From assembly GCF_009846865.1 (NCBI RefSeq), contig NZ_WUWN01000016.1, positions 17,903-81,902 on the forward strand: DNA of 64,000 nt, in the 5' to 3' direction. The stretch is from Puerhibacterium puerhi. Lineage in GTDB: Bacteria; Actinomycetota; Actinomycetes; Actinomycetales; Cellulomonadaceae. The notes beneath the pieces are model-generated. The model had not been told where the DNA came from, did no database searches, and was given only the letters and a program-made list of their open reading frames with translations. The translations under genes were made by a program, and so were the position numbers. Of the stretch, positions 25,600-32,584 are shown in pieces. Position 1 is the stretch's first letter. Every line of letters begins with the position of its first letter.

Positions 25600-27026
25600 G
25601 CCCAGGGGGTCCTCTCTTCGGCGCGGAACGCGGTGTGGACCCCAGGCCCCGTGACAACGCGGTCGCCGAAGCGCTCGTGCGCCACGATGCCGAACGCGAT
25701 CATGTCGCCGATGGCCGCGGGTGCGGGGTCGGTGCCCCAGAACCGCTGCGCCTCCAGGTCGTAGTAGAGCTGGACGATGCCGTGCGCGAAGGCCATGACG
25801 TCATCGCGCGTGCCCCCGAGGAGGCCGGCGTTGAGCATCGGGTCGCGGCGGTGCGCCTTGAGGAACTCCTGGTAGCGACCGGCCGGGTGATGCTTGAGCG
25901 CCCACTCGTCGTCGTAGGTCTTCGGCTCAGAGCCGACGTAGACCTTGCCGGGCTCCATCTCGTCCCACGGGGCGTGGAGCATCTCGACGTCCGAGCCATC
26001 GGTGGCCCACACGTAGCGGTACTCGGGGTGCTCCCGGAGGTGCTGGTAGATGTGCAGCCAGCGACGCATGTAGACGTTCATGTCCACGGCCGGCACGCGC
26101 TCCAGCACTGCGCCCGACGGCGACGACTCCAGCTCGTCGGCCAGCACCACCGCGCGGGCGCCGTTGATCGAGTCGGCCCACGCCTTGAGGGTGGACGCCT
26201 CGGCCTTCCACTTCTTCGCCCGCTGCGGGTCAGGCTGCGACGTCAGGAGCGTCGTGATGACGACGTCCACAGGGTCGCGGTACGGCACGTGGGCGAAGTA
26301 GCCCTCGTCGCGCCGTCGATTGTGGATCTCGGCGTTGCGCTTCGTGAGCTCTTGGCGGTCGGCTAGCGGAACCGAGCGCTCAACGGCCTGGTGCTCGTCC
26401 AGGCTGTAGATCAACTTCTCGGAGCCCGCGACGTCGGCGTAGCGCCACGTGGTCAGGCCGGCGTGGTGAATCCTGTTCGCCAGGTCGCTGTGCTCGTACA
26501 TCCCGCGCCCGTAGACGGGGTCGAAACCGCCGACCTTCTCGACCGCGGAGCGGTGGTAGTAGAGCATCAAGCCGCGCTGCCCGGTGTAGGCGACGTGCTT
26601 GTCGTCCCGATAGACCTCTGCGATGTCCCGCAGCTTGCGAGGGCCTGCAAGGTCGAGGAACTGGTACGACAGGTGCGGCTCGGGGGAATCGACGTAGGGC
26701 TTCCACCAGCCGTCGGCGATGGGCCACGCGTCGTCATCCCAGAGGAAGAGGTGCTCGACGCCAGCGTCCATCAAGAGCTCAAGGCTCTTGTTCTTTGCGG
26801 CCACAATGCCGCGAGACTTCTCGAAGCGGAAGTCCGCATTGTCGACGGGGGTGGAAGAGCCATCGTCGATCACGACGAGGACTGCGGCGGGAGGAAGGTG
26901 CTTGCGGTGATGCTCTAGCGCCTTTGCTAGAACATCGTGCCTGTTGTGCGTCGTGACGGCGACGCCAATTCGCGGCGCTGCCTTATCGGCGGGGACGAAG
27001 GTGGTTCCATCAACGATGACTTCCAA
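25581..27026 (-). CDS. Two-domain glycosyltransferase
   Basis: 481 aa from TTG at 27026 (AGGGGA 5 nt upstream). Residues 18-215: family-2 GT-A domain with IGVAVTTHNRHDVLAKAL, VLVVIDDGSS and LFLWDDDAWP (metal-binding acidic triplet), then a galactosyltransferase-like GFDPVYGRGMYEHSDLANR. Residues about 250-470: a second nucleotide-sugar-like fold (VDVVITTLLTSQ, YVWATDGSDVEM with DxSD, MLNAGLLGGTRDD). First gene of the leftward late cluster. May modify virions or host surface; unverified. Confidence 0.78.
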   Translation of the reverse strand: MEVIVDGTTFVPADKAAPRIGVAVTTHNRHDVLAKALEHHRKHLPPAAVLVVIDDGSSTPVDNADFRFEKSRGIVAAKNKSLELLMDAGVEHLFLWDDDAWPIADGWWKPYVDSPEPHLSYQFLDLAGPRKLRDIAEVYRDDKHVAYTGQRGLMLYYHRSAVEKVGGFDPVYGRGMYEHSDLANRIHHAGLTTWRYADVAGSEKLIYSLDEHQAVERSVPLADRQELTKRNAEIHNRRRDEGYFAHVPYRDPVDVVITTLLTSQPDPQRAKKWKAEASTLKAWADSINGARAVVLADELESSPSGAVLERVPAVDMNVYMRRWLHIYQHLREHPEYRYVWATDGSDVEMLHAPWDEMEPGKVYVGSEPKTYDDEWALKHHPAGRYQEFLKAHRRDPMLNAGLLGGTRDDVMAFAHGIVQLYYDLEAQRFWGTDPAPAAIGDMIAFGIVAHERFGDRVVTGPGVHTAFRAEERTPWAWWKHR

Positions 27027-27138
27027 CTTGTCCCCTGTTCAGTTGTCACGACGGGCAGAGCGAAGAGAAGGGCACTCGCTCTCAACGCGAGGCAGCGGGA
27101 GGAGGGAGGGATTCTGCGGCGGAGGGCGAGTGCCAAGC

Positions 27139-27390
27139 ACTAAAGCCCTAGTCTTTAGGGCTTAGAACTTTAGGAGAAGTAGAGCCCGTTAGGGCTCTCT
27201 AGCCTCTAAGAAGTAGAGGGTCTCTAGCCCTCCTAGACCCTAGAGGACTAGGAGGAAGTAGGTACTAGGAGAAGAGGAAGGTAGAGGTCTCAGAGCCCTA
27301 GTGTCTTGAGCCCTTGTCTCTTATCTCTTACCCCTCTATAGGGTAGTAGGACTTGAGACCCCCGCCGCGTTGGGGTCTAGAGAGGGTGAT
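27139..27390. repeat. CTAG-rich hairpin array
   Basis: Nine CTAG tetramers occur in 233 bp (27148, 27199, 27224, 27233, 27240, 27248, 27265, 27298, 27377), although CTAG is scarce in the surrounding high-GC DNA. Clear hairpins: AAGCCCTA/TAGGGCTT (27,143..27,163), AGAGCCC-gtta-GGGCTCT (27,182..27,199), CCTCCTAG/CTAGGAGG (27,229..27,255). The base composition is more purine/AT-rich than its neighbours. Confidence 0.75.
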
Positions 27391-27784
27391 CTGTGTCACA
27401 CAGGCTCTGACCTGCGACGATACCCGCCAGAATTCTCAGGCCGAGCCCAACGGCGAGCTCGGCGGGTGGCGAAGGGACCCTCCCCCAGGGGGTGCCCACC
27501 TCGGGTGCCCCGGAATCCCCGAGAAGGCGTGTGTGCCTCTCTGGGGGCCTCAAAGTTGCGCACCCTTCCCGGTCTACCTGGACGCCATGAAAGGCCGGGA
27601 GAATGCGATTCTGACCCCTTCCCGAGGGGTGAATGAGCTGAAGGTGGAACATCCTGAAAGTGGCGCTCGGTCTGCGGCTGAGACCCGGCGGTGGGGCGTC
27701 ACCCCGGCTGGGGGTCATAGCCCAGGGTTGGTGGGTCCTGAGTTGGGGGCGCACGCGCCCGAGCGCACGTGCCCTGGCACGGGG

Positions 27785-28050
27785 GCTCACACAGCGCGAG
27801 CGCATGAGCCGAGCACATGAGCCGAGCGCGCATCGCTTGGCACTGTGGCGCTGTGAAGGGAGCGCATGCACAGCGCTCGTCACACAGCGCGAAGGAATGG
27901 CGCTTGGACACATCGCTTCGGCGCTGCGCTGTGCGTGCGTGAGCGCGGCGCGCAAGGGCGCATCACATTGCGCCTGTCGCTCGTGCTGCCCGTCGCTCAG
28001 CCGTGCCGCTAGGCGTGCTGTGTGGAGCGTGTACAGCGCGGTGTGTATGG
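27785..28050. repeat. CACAGCGC/GCGCTGTG-rich stretch (iteron-like)
   Basis: Octamer CACAGCGC occurs directly at about 27,791, 27,866 and 27,883 and inverted at about 27,849 and 27,929; a near copy (TACAGCGC) is at about 28,034. A 12-mer CATGAGCCGAGC is repeated at 27,803 and 27,816. The stretch is dominated by alternating purine/pyrimidine (GCGC, TGTG, CGCG). Confidence 0.55.
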
Positions 28051-28158
28051 GCACTGTGTGGGCGCTTGTGCCTACCGCCGGCGCCCCTGGCGCACGACAT
28101 GTGTGGGTGAAGCTCACCGGCCCTGATCTGCGAAGACACGCCCGCTCGAAGAAATCTC

Positions 28159-28197
28159 GTGTGAAGAGTTGACAGCATCCCGTGTAGAGGGTTGACT
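28159..28197 (+). repeat. Two tandem variants of the recurring 16-bp element
   Basis: GTGTGAAGAGTTGACA (28,159..28,174) and GTGTAGAGGGTTGACT (28,182..28,197), 23 bp apart and facing the rightward gene cluster. They match the consensus at 13 and 12 of 16 positions. This is the only tandem pair, at the head of the rightward arm, so it is the likeliest place for the main rightward promoter/operator. Confidence 0.55.
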
Positions 28198-28269
28198 ACA
28201 GACATCGCCACGGAGCGGGGAACCACTCCCGGAGGCGGTCCTAGGTCGGACGTAGACCCGCTGAGCAGG

Positions 28270-28500
28270 GCTAGCGGCAGTCCGGGAACGGGACAACTAC
28301 ACACAGGGCATCGCGAACGATTCCGCGAACTAGCAACGTCCCCCGACAGTGCGCAGAGCGCACGGGGTAGGGGAGTGACCCAGCGCATAGGCGCGGAAGA
28401 ATCCGGGAGTGCAAGCCACCTTCACACCGTGGACCACCGGGAAGTAACGACAGCCCAGTCTCACGAGCGCCCCGCGTGGCGGGGAAACGTGAGCACAAAG
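28270..28500 (+). ncRNA. Structured untranslated segment (hairpin-rich)
   Basis: Successive strong hairpins on the plus strand. First comes a degenerate cloverleaf-like block at 28,270..28,334 (GCTAG/CTAGC closing stem, GTCC/GGAC arm, TCGCG/CGCGA arm with an AACGATTC loop). Next is CCCC/GGGG enclosing GTGCGC-aga-GCGCAC (28,341..28,367). Last is CTCACG/CGTGAG enclosing CCCCGC-gtg-GCGGGG (28,460..28,493). Six-bp stems with 3-nt loops recur, as in the tRNA-like element that follows. No coding frame is convincing. Probably a leader RNA; function unknown. Confidence 0.45.
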
Positions 28501-28539
28501 ACGCGACGCCGTGAGAGGGCGCGCGCACCAACATTCTTC

Positions 28540-28606
28540 GCCTAGGTGCTGGCCGTTCAGACGGGCACTAGCGCACAGCGCTACGCGGTTCGATTCCGCG
28601 CTAGGC
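28540..28606 (+). ncRNA. tRNA-like cloverleaf A (no anticodon loop)
   Basis: Four helices close with no unpaired junction bases. The acceptor is GCCTAG/CTAGGC (28,540..28,545 with 28,601..28,606). The D-like arm 28,546..28,568 has GTGC/GCAC and CCGT/ACGG with a 3-nt bulge. A hairpin TAGCGC-aca-GCGCTA spans 28,569..28,583, and a canonical T-arm CGCGG-TTCGATT-CCGCG spans 28,584..28,600. The middle hairpin has a 3-nt loop, so it cannot serve as an anticodon arm. It ends 38 nt before the next start codon, i.e. in that gene's 5' untranslated region. Confidence 0.6.
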
Positions 28607-28644
28607 ACTCGGAAGGCTTCAACAACTCACGAAAGGTGCGGACG

Positions 28645-28971
28645 GTGAACGCTCTGGAAATCGTGCGGAACGTGCTCGGCGAGGCCGACGGCGTCGCTTC
28701 TATCGAGTGGGCGGACAGTGAAGAGGTGGGGGTCGTCGTTCGGTTCTCGGACGGTGGCCGACTCGTGGCGCTGAACGCGGACAACGTCTGCGAGTGGCAC
28801 GACGGCGGCATCGGGGACCACGTGCGCGCCTACGCCTACGCGACGCCGGACGTCTACGACCACGAGACGGGGGAGTCGTTCGACCCCATCGGCGCGGTCC
28901 CGTCGTCGTTCCTGAGTGAAGCGGTCTTCTGGGCCGCTCACGCCCCCGCCGAGGATCTGGAGGCCGTGTGA
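28645..28971 (+). CDS. Hypothetical phage protein
   Basis: 108 aa from GTG at 28645, chosen for AAAGGTG 7 nt upstream; longer versions would start inside the tRNA-like element. Acidic alpha/beta protein: an N-terminal helix (ALEIVRNVLGEADGV), strands (SIEWADSEEVGVVVRFSDGG) and an aromatic-rich segment (HVRAYAYATPDVYDHETGE). First gene of the rightward arm. Family not recognised. Confidence 0.7.
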   Translation: MNALEIVRNVLGEADGVASIEWADSEEVGVVVRFSDGGRLVALNADNVCEWHDGGIGDHVRAYAYATPDVYDHETGESFDPIGAVPSSFLSEAVFWAAHAPAEDLEAV

Positions 28972-29042
28972 AGCCTGACCACCTGACCACTGTGCAGCGC
29001 CGAGGCCCGTAGTCCATTCCGTGACGGGGGCCACGGATGAGA

Positions 29043-29108
29043 GCCCACGCGAACACGGGACGCGCGTCGAGAAGGGGCGCGCGGGCGGGTTCGATTCCCG
29101 CCGTGGGC
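29043..29108 (+). ncRNA. tRNA-like structure B (D-arm missing)
   Basis: Perfect 7-bp acceptor GCCCACG/CGTGGGC (29,043..29,049 and 29,102..29,108) and perfect T-arm GCGGG-TTCGATT-CCCGC (29,085..29,101). An 8-bp middle stem with a 7-nt loop (29,061..29,083; loop GAGAAGG) is followed by one linker base. Where a D-arm belongs there are only 11 nt. Position 33-equivalent is A, not U, so it is probably not a working tRNA. The next start codon is 48 nt downstream, mirroring element A. Confidence 0.55.
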
Positions 29109-29156
29109 ACAACGGACGTCGCACGGCGCGGCGTCCCTGAGTCGAGAGGTAGAGCG

Positions 29157-29534
29157 ATGGTTGCTGACGGGCGCTGGAATTGGATGCCTAGCGGGCTGAA
29201 TCTGACCGGCCTCGGCTGGATTCACGACGTCGCCGACGAGTGGGCGGAAGCTCACCCCATCGCCACGGCGACGTTTGACGTAGGCGCGCCCGCGTCGGTG
29301 CGCGTGCAGCACGTCTCCGGCGAGCGGTCGGTGGTCGTGGAGTGGGACGCCACGCTGGGTGAGTATCAGATCACCGTGGGCGACGTGGACGCGGGTACGC
29401 GCACGACCTTTGAGCGCTCCCGTGCTGCCGCCACGCGGGCCATGCTCGACGCGCTGAACGCATGGCTTCCCGTGGACATGCCCGCGGGTGAGTACGCGGC
29501 ACTGTCTCAGCGGCTCTACGCCACGCCGGCGTGA
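29157..29534 (+). CDS. Hypothetical phage protein
   Basis: 125 aa, ATG, GAGAGG about 8 nt upstream. Two-part: an N-terminal segment rich in Trp/Gly (WNWMPSGLNLTGLGWIHDVAD), beta strands (ASVRVQHVSGERSVVVEWD) and a C-terminal helix with AAATRAMLDALNAWLP. It follows tRNA-like structure B. Unknown function. Confidence 0.7.
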   Translation: MVADGRWNWMPSGLNLTGLGWIHDVADEWAEAHPIATATFDVGAPASVRVQHVSGERSVVVEWDATLGEYQITVGDVDAGTRTTFERSRAAATRAMLDALNAWLPVDMPAGEYAALSQRLYATPA

Positions 29535-29550
29535 CGCGCGGTCCTGACGC

Positions 29551-29583
29551 GCTTAGGGCGCCACTAGGGGGATGACCTCTGGT
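29551..29583 (+). other. Long hairpin in intergenic spacer
   Basis: GGCGCCACTAG pairs with CTGGTGGCGCT (one G-T wobble and a mismatched end) around an 11-nt loop. It lies between the stop of the 29157 gene and the ribosome binding site of the next gene. No T-run follows, so it is more likely an RNA stability or operator element than a terminator. Confidence 0.4.
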
Positions 29584-29634
29584 GGCGCTCCATGTGTTGC
29601 AGGCCCCATGACACACACGAGAGGAAACGGAACC

Positions 29635-29823
29635 ATGGGAAAGTCCTTCAACGACCTGACGCGCCGTAACCAGCTGACCGGCGCGGGTGACGACGACGTG
29701 ACGCGCGAGCGTGTGAAGCGCGAGAGCGTGCGGCGTGAGCGCTACCGGGCGCGCGCTGCGATCCGTAGGGGCGCGTGGGACGCGCTGACGAACAACCGCC
29801 GACGCGCCGTTAGCGTCGCCTGA
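29635..29823 (+). CDS. Small very basic phage protein
   Basis: 62 aa from ATG at 29635 (GAGGAAA upstream). Arg-rich helix (RERVKRESVRRERYRARAA) suggests nucleic-acid binding. The stop immediately precedes an element copy. Unknown family. Confidence 0.6.
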   Translation: MGKSFNDLTRRNQLTGAGDDDVTRERVKRESVRRERYRARAAIRRGAWDALTNNRRRAVSVA

Positions 29824-29839
29824 GTGTGGAGGCTTGACG
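29824..29839 (+). repeat. Copy of the recurring element (GTGTGGAGGCTTGACG)
   Basis: Perfect match to the consensus. Directly follows the stop codon of the 29635 gene and ends 2 nt before the next gene's GTG. Confidence 0.75.
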
Positions 29840-29841
29840 CT

Positions 29842-30633
29842 GTGGTGAGCACTTCGACTCCTACCGCCCAGTGTGACCGCTGCGAGGCGGAAGGGTGCAT
29901 CTACCCAAGAGAGAAGACGTATGGCGAGGCGCGGCACTGCCTGTGCTGCGGCAAGAGCAACAGGAAGCTGACTCCGATGACGCACACCGAGGCCGAAAGG
30001 CTCACCATGACTGCCCACCTCACCCACGCCCAGGCCGCCGCCCGCGACACTCTGCGCGATCTCCTGCCGCCCGGGGCCACCGTCCGCGTCATCATCCGCC
30101 ACGTCTCCGCCTCCGGCATGATGCGCACCATTTCGCCCGTCGTCGTTGTCGGCGACAGCGTGCGCGACCTCTCCGGCCTGGTCGCCCGCGCCGGGATCGG
30201 TTTCCGCGAGGACTCGAAGCGCTACGGCCTGCGCGTGGGCGGCGCGGGGATGGATATGGGCTTCCACCTGGTGTACTCCCTCTCGTCGGCGCTCTACCCC
30301 GACGGCTTCAAGTGCACCGGCCACCAGTACACGGAGACGCGCCGCAACGGCCGCCGCGTGCTCGGATGCCCGAGCAACGCCCACGCGAACCACTACGGCG
30401 CCATGGCGCGCGTATGGAACGAGACGCACCCCGACAAGCTCGCGGCCATGGATGACGCGGATTACCGGCGCTCCCTGCCGTCCCTCACGCCCGACGAGCG
30501 CAAGGCCGCCCAGCGCGAGCTGGAGAGCATCGTCGCCGAGCGACAGGCATGGATCGCCGCCCAGCCGAACTACCGCCGCGGCGTCCTCCACCGTGACGGC
30601 GGCTACGCGCTGCACTACGGCGGCGCCCTCTGA
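29842..30633 (+). CDS. Conserved phage protein, zinc-ribbon N-terminus plus GMDMGFHLVY domain
   Basis: 263 aa from GTG 29842 (GTG 29845 equally possible). Residues 1-50 hold CDRC and CLCC pairs, a likely zinc ribbon. From about residue 57 follows a domain I know from many unrelated phages, of unknown function: helix, then VRVIIRHVSASGMMRTISP, and the signature GAGMDMGFHLVYSLSSALY with CTGHQYTETRR. An internal ATG at 30,007 with GAAAGG upstream could make the domain alone, so this may be two nested products. Confidence 0.75.
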   Translation: MVSTSTPTAQCDRCEAEGCIYPREKTYGEARHCLCCGKSNRKLTPMTHTEAERLTMTAHLTHAQAAARDTLRDLLPPGATVRVIIRHVSASGMMRTISPVVVVGDSVRDLSGLVARAGIGFREDSKRYGLRVGGAGMDMGFHLVYSLSSALYPDGFKCTGHQYTETRRNGRRVLGCPSNAHANHYGAMARVWNETHPDKLAAMDDADYRRSLPSLTPDERKAAQRELESIVAERQAWIAAQPNYRRGVLHRDGGYALHYGGAL

Positions 30634-30734
30634 CGGTCGGCCCCGCCAGCGTGGCGGCCCGGCGCCGACGCCGGGACGTCGCGCGGGCAGTACCGCCCGC
30701 ACCTCCGTACGCCTCACGAAAGAGAGCCGGACCC

Positions 30735-31736
30735 ATGCCGCACCCCCGCATCTTCTCGCCCCGCACGCTCGCGTCGGCCGCCGTCGGCCGTCTCGTGCAC
30801 ACGACACTCGACCACCACGCCGCGACCGCCTACGCCGACGCCCGCGAGCGCGGCGAGACGGTCACCCTCGCGCTGCACCGCGCCCGCGCCGAGTACGTGG
30901 CCGGCCGCGTGCTCGACGTCGCCGCGCCGGGCGACGTCGCCGACGCGCTCGACCTCTCCGACGTCTACGCGGCCGACGTCTACACCGTGAACCTCGCCGA
31001 GCTGGCGCGTCTGTGGCCGCTGCTGGACGACCAGGGCGGGCAGGTCTACACCCGCGACGAGGCGGGCGCCCTGCACCGCGTGCGCACGCCCTACCCGCTC
31101 GACGGGCGCCGCGTGCGGCTCTACGTCGCCGTGCTGCCGGACGACGAGACGACGCCGGACGGCGAGGCGTACGACGCCGACGGCGACGACGACCCGCGCG
31201 CCGCGTACGACGCTGGGGAATGGCGGTTCGTCGGCGTCGCGGTCGCGGCCGTCGACTGGCAGGGCCGCTGCGCCCGCGCCGCGCTCTGGGGGCTCGACCA
31301 GGGGCGCTACTGGCCCGGCAGCGACGAGGCGCAGATTCTCCACGTGCTCGGGGACCTCATCGGCGACGTGGCCCGCCGGCTCGACGCCGACGCGATCCCG
31401 TCCGAGGCGCGCGCCACGTGCGGCCACTGCGGCAGCGTGTGGGACGCCGAGCTCATGCCGACGCCGGCCGGCCGGTGCCCCTTCGAGGCGGAGCACGAGT
31501 ACCCCGACGAGGACGCGCGCGACCACGCCGAGACGGTGCCGGGCGCCGTGGGCTACGTGCCCATGCGCGACGAGGACGACGACGCCCGCCCCGGCATCAC
31601 CCTCACCCGCGACCAGCTCGAAGCGTGGGCGGGTCGCCAGCTCACCGACGACGAGGTGAGCGACCTCGACGACGCCCTCCCGCTCTCGTCGCTCCCCGAG
31701 GTCGTCGGGACGATCGCCGCCGGCTGGGAGGCGTGA
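30735..31736 (+). CDS. Large acidic phage protein with zinc-ribbon motif
   Basis: 333 aa, ATG. Strongly acidic and Ala-rich. A probable zinc ribbon, CGHCGSVWDAELM with Cys-Pro ten residues on, lies near 236-258. The C-terminal third has ITLTRDQLEAWAGRQLTDDEV. Codon use is even more GC-rich than its neighbours. Its stop is followed within 3 nt by the next start. No family recognised. Confidence 0.65.
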   Translation: MPHPRIFSPRTLASAAVGRLVHTTLDHHAATAYADARERGETVTLALHRARAEYVAGRVLDVAAPGDVADALDLSDVYAADVYTVNLAELARLWPLLDDQGGQVYTRDEAGALHRVRTPYPLDGRRVRLYVAVLPDDETTPDGEAYDADGDDDPRAAYDAGEWRFVGVAVAAVDWQGRCARAALWGLDQGRYWPGSDEAQILHVLGDLIGDVARRLDADAIPSEARATCGHCGSVWDAELMPTPAGRCPFEAEHEYPDEDARDHAETVPGAVGYVPMRDEDDDARPGITLTRDQLEAWAGRQLTDDEVSDLDDALPLSSLPEVVGTIAAGWEA

Positions 31737-31738
31737 CC

Positions 31739-32362
31739 GTGGCGAACAAGACGCGTAACACGCTGGTTGCCCTGACGGTGGCTCTCGCCGCCGCGATCCC
31801 TACCGTGACGCTGGACCAGGCGCGCCGCGCTGACGCCCGGGACTACGCCATGACGCTGAGTGAGGCGACCGAGGCGCAGGCCCAGGCCGAGGCGCGCGCC
31901 GACAGGCTCGCCGCTGAGCTGGGTGAGGCCGAGGAGGTGAGCGCGGAGCACGCGCGGAAGGTCGCCGACCTGACTACCCGTGTGGACGCCCTGACGGGGC
32001 AGGTGGAGACGCTCACGACCGAGCGCGACAAGGCCAACGCTGCCGCGGCCGAGGCCGAGCGCCGGCGCGTGGAAGAGCCCGTGGTGCGTGAGGTCGTGAA
32101 GTGGAAGACGCGCACCGTGTCGGCGCCCGCCGACGACGTGGAGCGCTTCGAGGATGGCTCGTGGAAGAACCACACCACGGGCGAGACGGGATGCACGCCG
32201 GGTGAGCTGTGCGACGACTCGCCCACCAACCTGCCGCCGTGCGAGGTGGAGGACGGGAGCACCGGCCCGCTGCCGTGCTTCTGGAATGCCAAGGAGCAGG
32301 GCAACGGTGAGGGCCGGTCATTCTGGCTGGACGCGGCTCGCCAGACCCACTACGTGAAGTGA
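31739..32362 (+). CDS. Secreted or membrane-anchored coiled-coil protein
   Basis: 207 aa from GTG at 31739 (GGGAGG 7 nt upstream). N-terminal hydrophobic segment (NTLVALTVALAAAIPTV) acts as signal anchor. It is followed by a long coiled coil (about 40-110, AEARADRLAAELGEAEEV). The C-terminal part is Cys-rich (TGCTPGELC, LPPCEVEDG, PLPCFW), which could form disulfides outside the cell. Topology suggests an extracytoplasmic phage protein; function unknown. Confidence 0.7.
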   Translation: MANKTRNTLVALTVALAAAIPTVTLDQARRADARDYAMTLSEATEAQAQAEARADRLAAELGEAEEVSAEHARKVADLTTRVDALTGQVETLTTERDKANAAAAEAERRRVEEPVVREVVKWKTRTVSAPADDVERFEDGSWKNHTTGETGCTPGELCDDSPTNLPPCEVEDGSTGPLPCFWNAKEQGNGEGRSFWLDAARQTHYVK

Positions 32363-32380
32363 TATGGGAGGATCCCGCAC

Positions 32381-32584
32381 ATGGCGCAGAAGGTAGTGAC
32401 TTCCATCCTTGACGATATCGACGGTAGCGACGCCGCCGAGACGGTGCGCTTCGCGCTGGACGGAAAGGCGTACGAGATCGACCTCTCCGCTGCCCACGCA
32501 AAGAAGTTCCGCAAGAGCCTTGACCCCTACGTGAAGGCCGCGCGGAAGGTGCGCAAGACGCGGGGGAGGAATGGCCGTGGCTGA
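32381..32584 (+). CDS. Short Lsr2-family protein lacking the DNA-binding domain
   Basis: 67 aa, ATG, GGGAGG upstream. Clear Lsr2 N-terminal dimerisation domain: KVVTSILDDIDGSDAAETVR, FALDGKAYEIDLSAAHAKKF, KSLDPYVKAARKV. Host Lsr2 is about 110 aa and continues into a helical DNA-binding domain with an AT-hook-like RGR. Here the chain stops after KTRGRNGRG, so only a basic tail remains. It could heterodimerise with host Lsr2 and disturb silencing, or bind DNA weakly through RGR. The family call is firm; the role is inference. Confidence 0.88.
   Translation: MAQKVVTSILDDIDGSDAAETVRFALDGKAYEIDLSAAHAKKFRKSLDPYVKAARKVRKTRGRNGRG

Larger units (their letters stand above)
27027..28644. other. 1.6-kb gene-free junction between leftward and rightward arms
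   Basis: Open frames here on both strands give Cys/His/Arg-rich, low-information products and I regard none as genes. Contents: a 9-bp inverted repeat GGCACTCGC/GCGAGTGCC (27,071..27,079 and 27,126..27,134); the CTAG-rich hairpin array (27,139..27,390); about 300 bp with no clear structure except CTCGGG/CCCGAG hairpins near 27,500; a GCGC/CACAGCGC-rich stretch (27,785..28,050); two element copies (28,159 and 28,182); and structured RNA-like sequence to 28,606. Probable site of cos, late promoter and/or origin, by position. Confidence 0.7.

Noticed and set aside
27139..28050. CRISPR array
   Set aside because: Repeats are short, irregular and partly inverted, without uniform spacers.
27353..28172. 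Open frames on both strands in the central gap (155-246 codons)
   Set aside because: Products are Cys/His/Arg-rich and lack ribosome binding sites; composition and repeats look non-coding.
28540..29108. Functional tRNA genes
   Set aside because: Element A has a 3-nt loop where an anticodon loop should be and element B lacks a D-arm and U33; I call them tRNA-like only.
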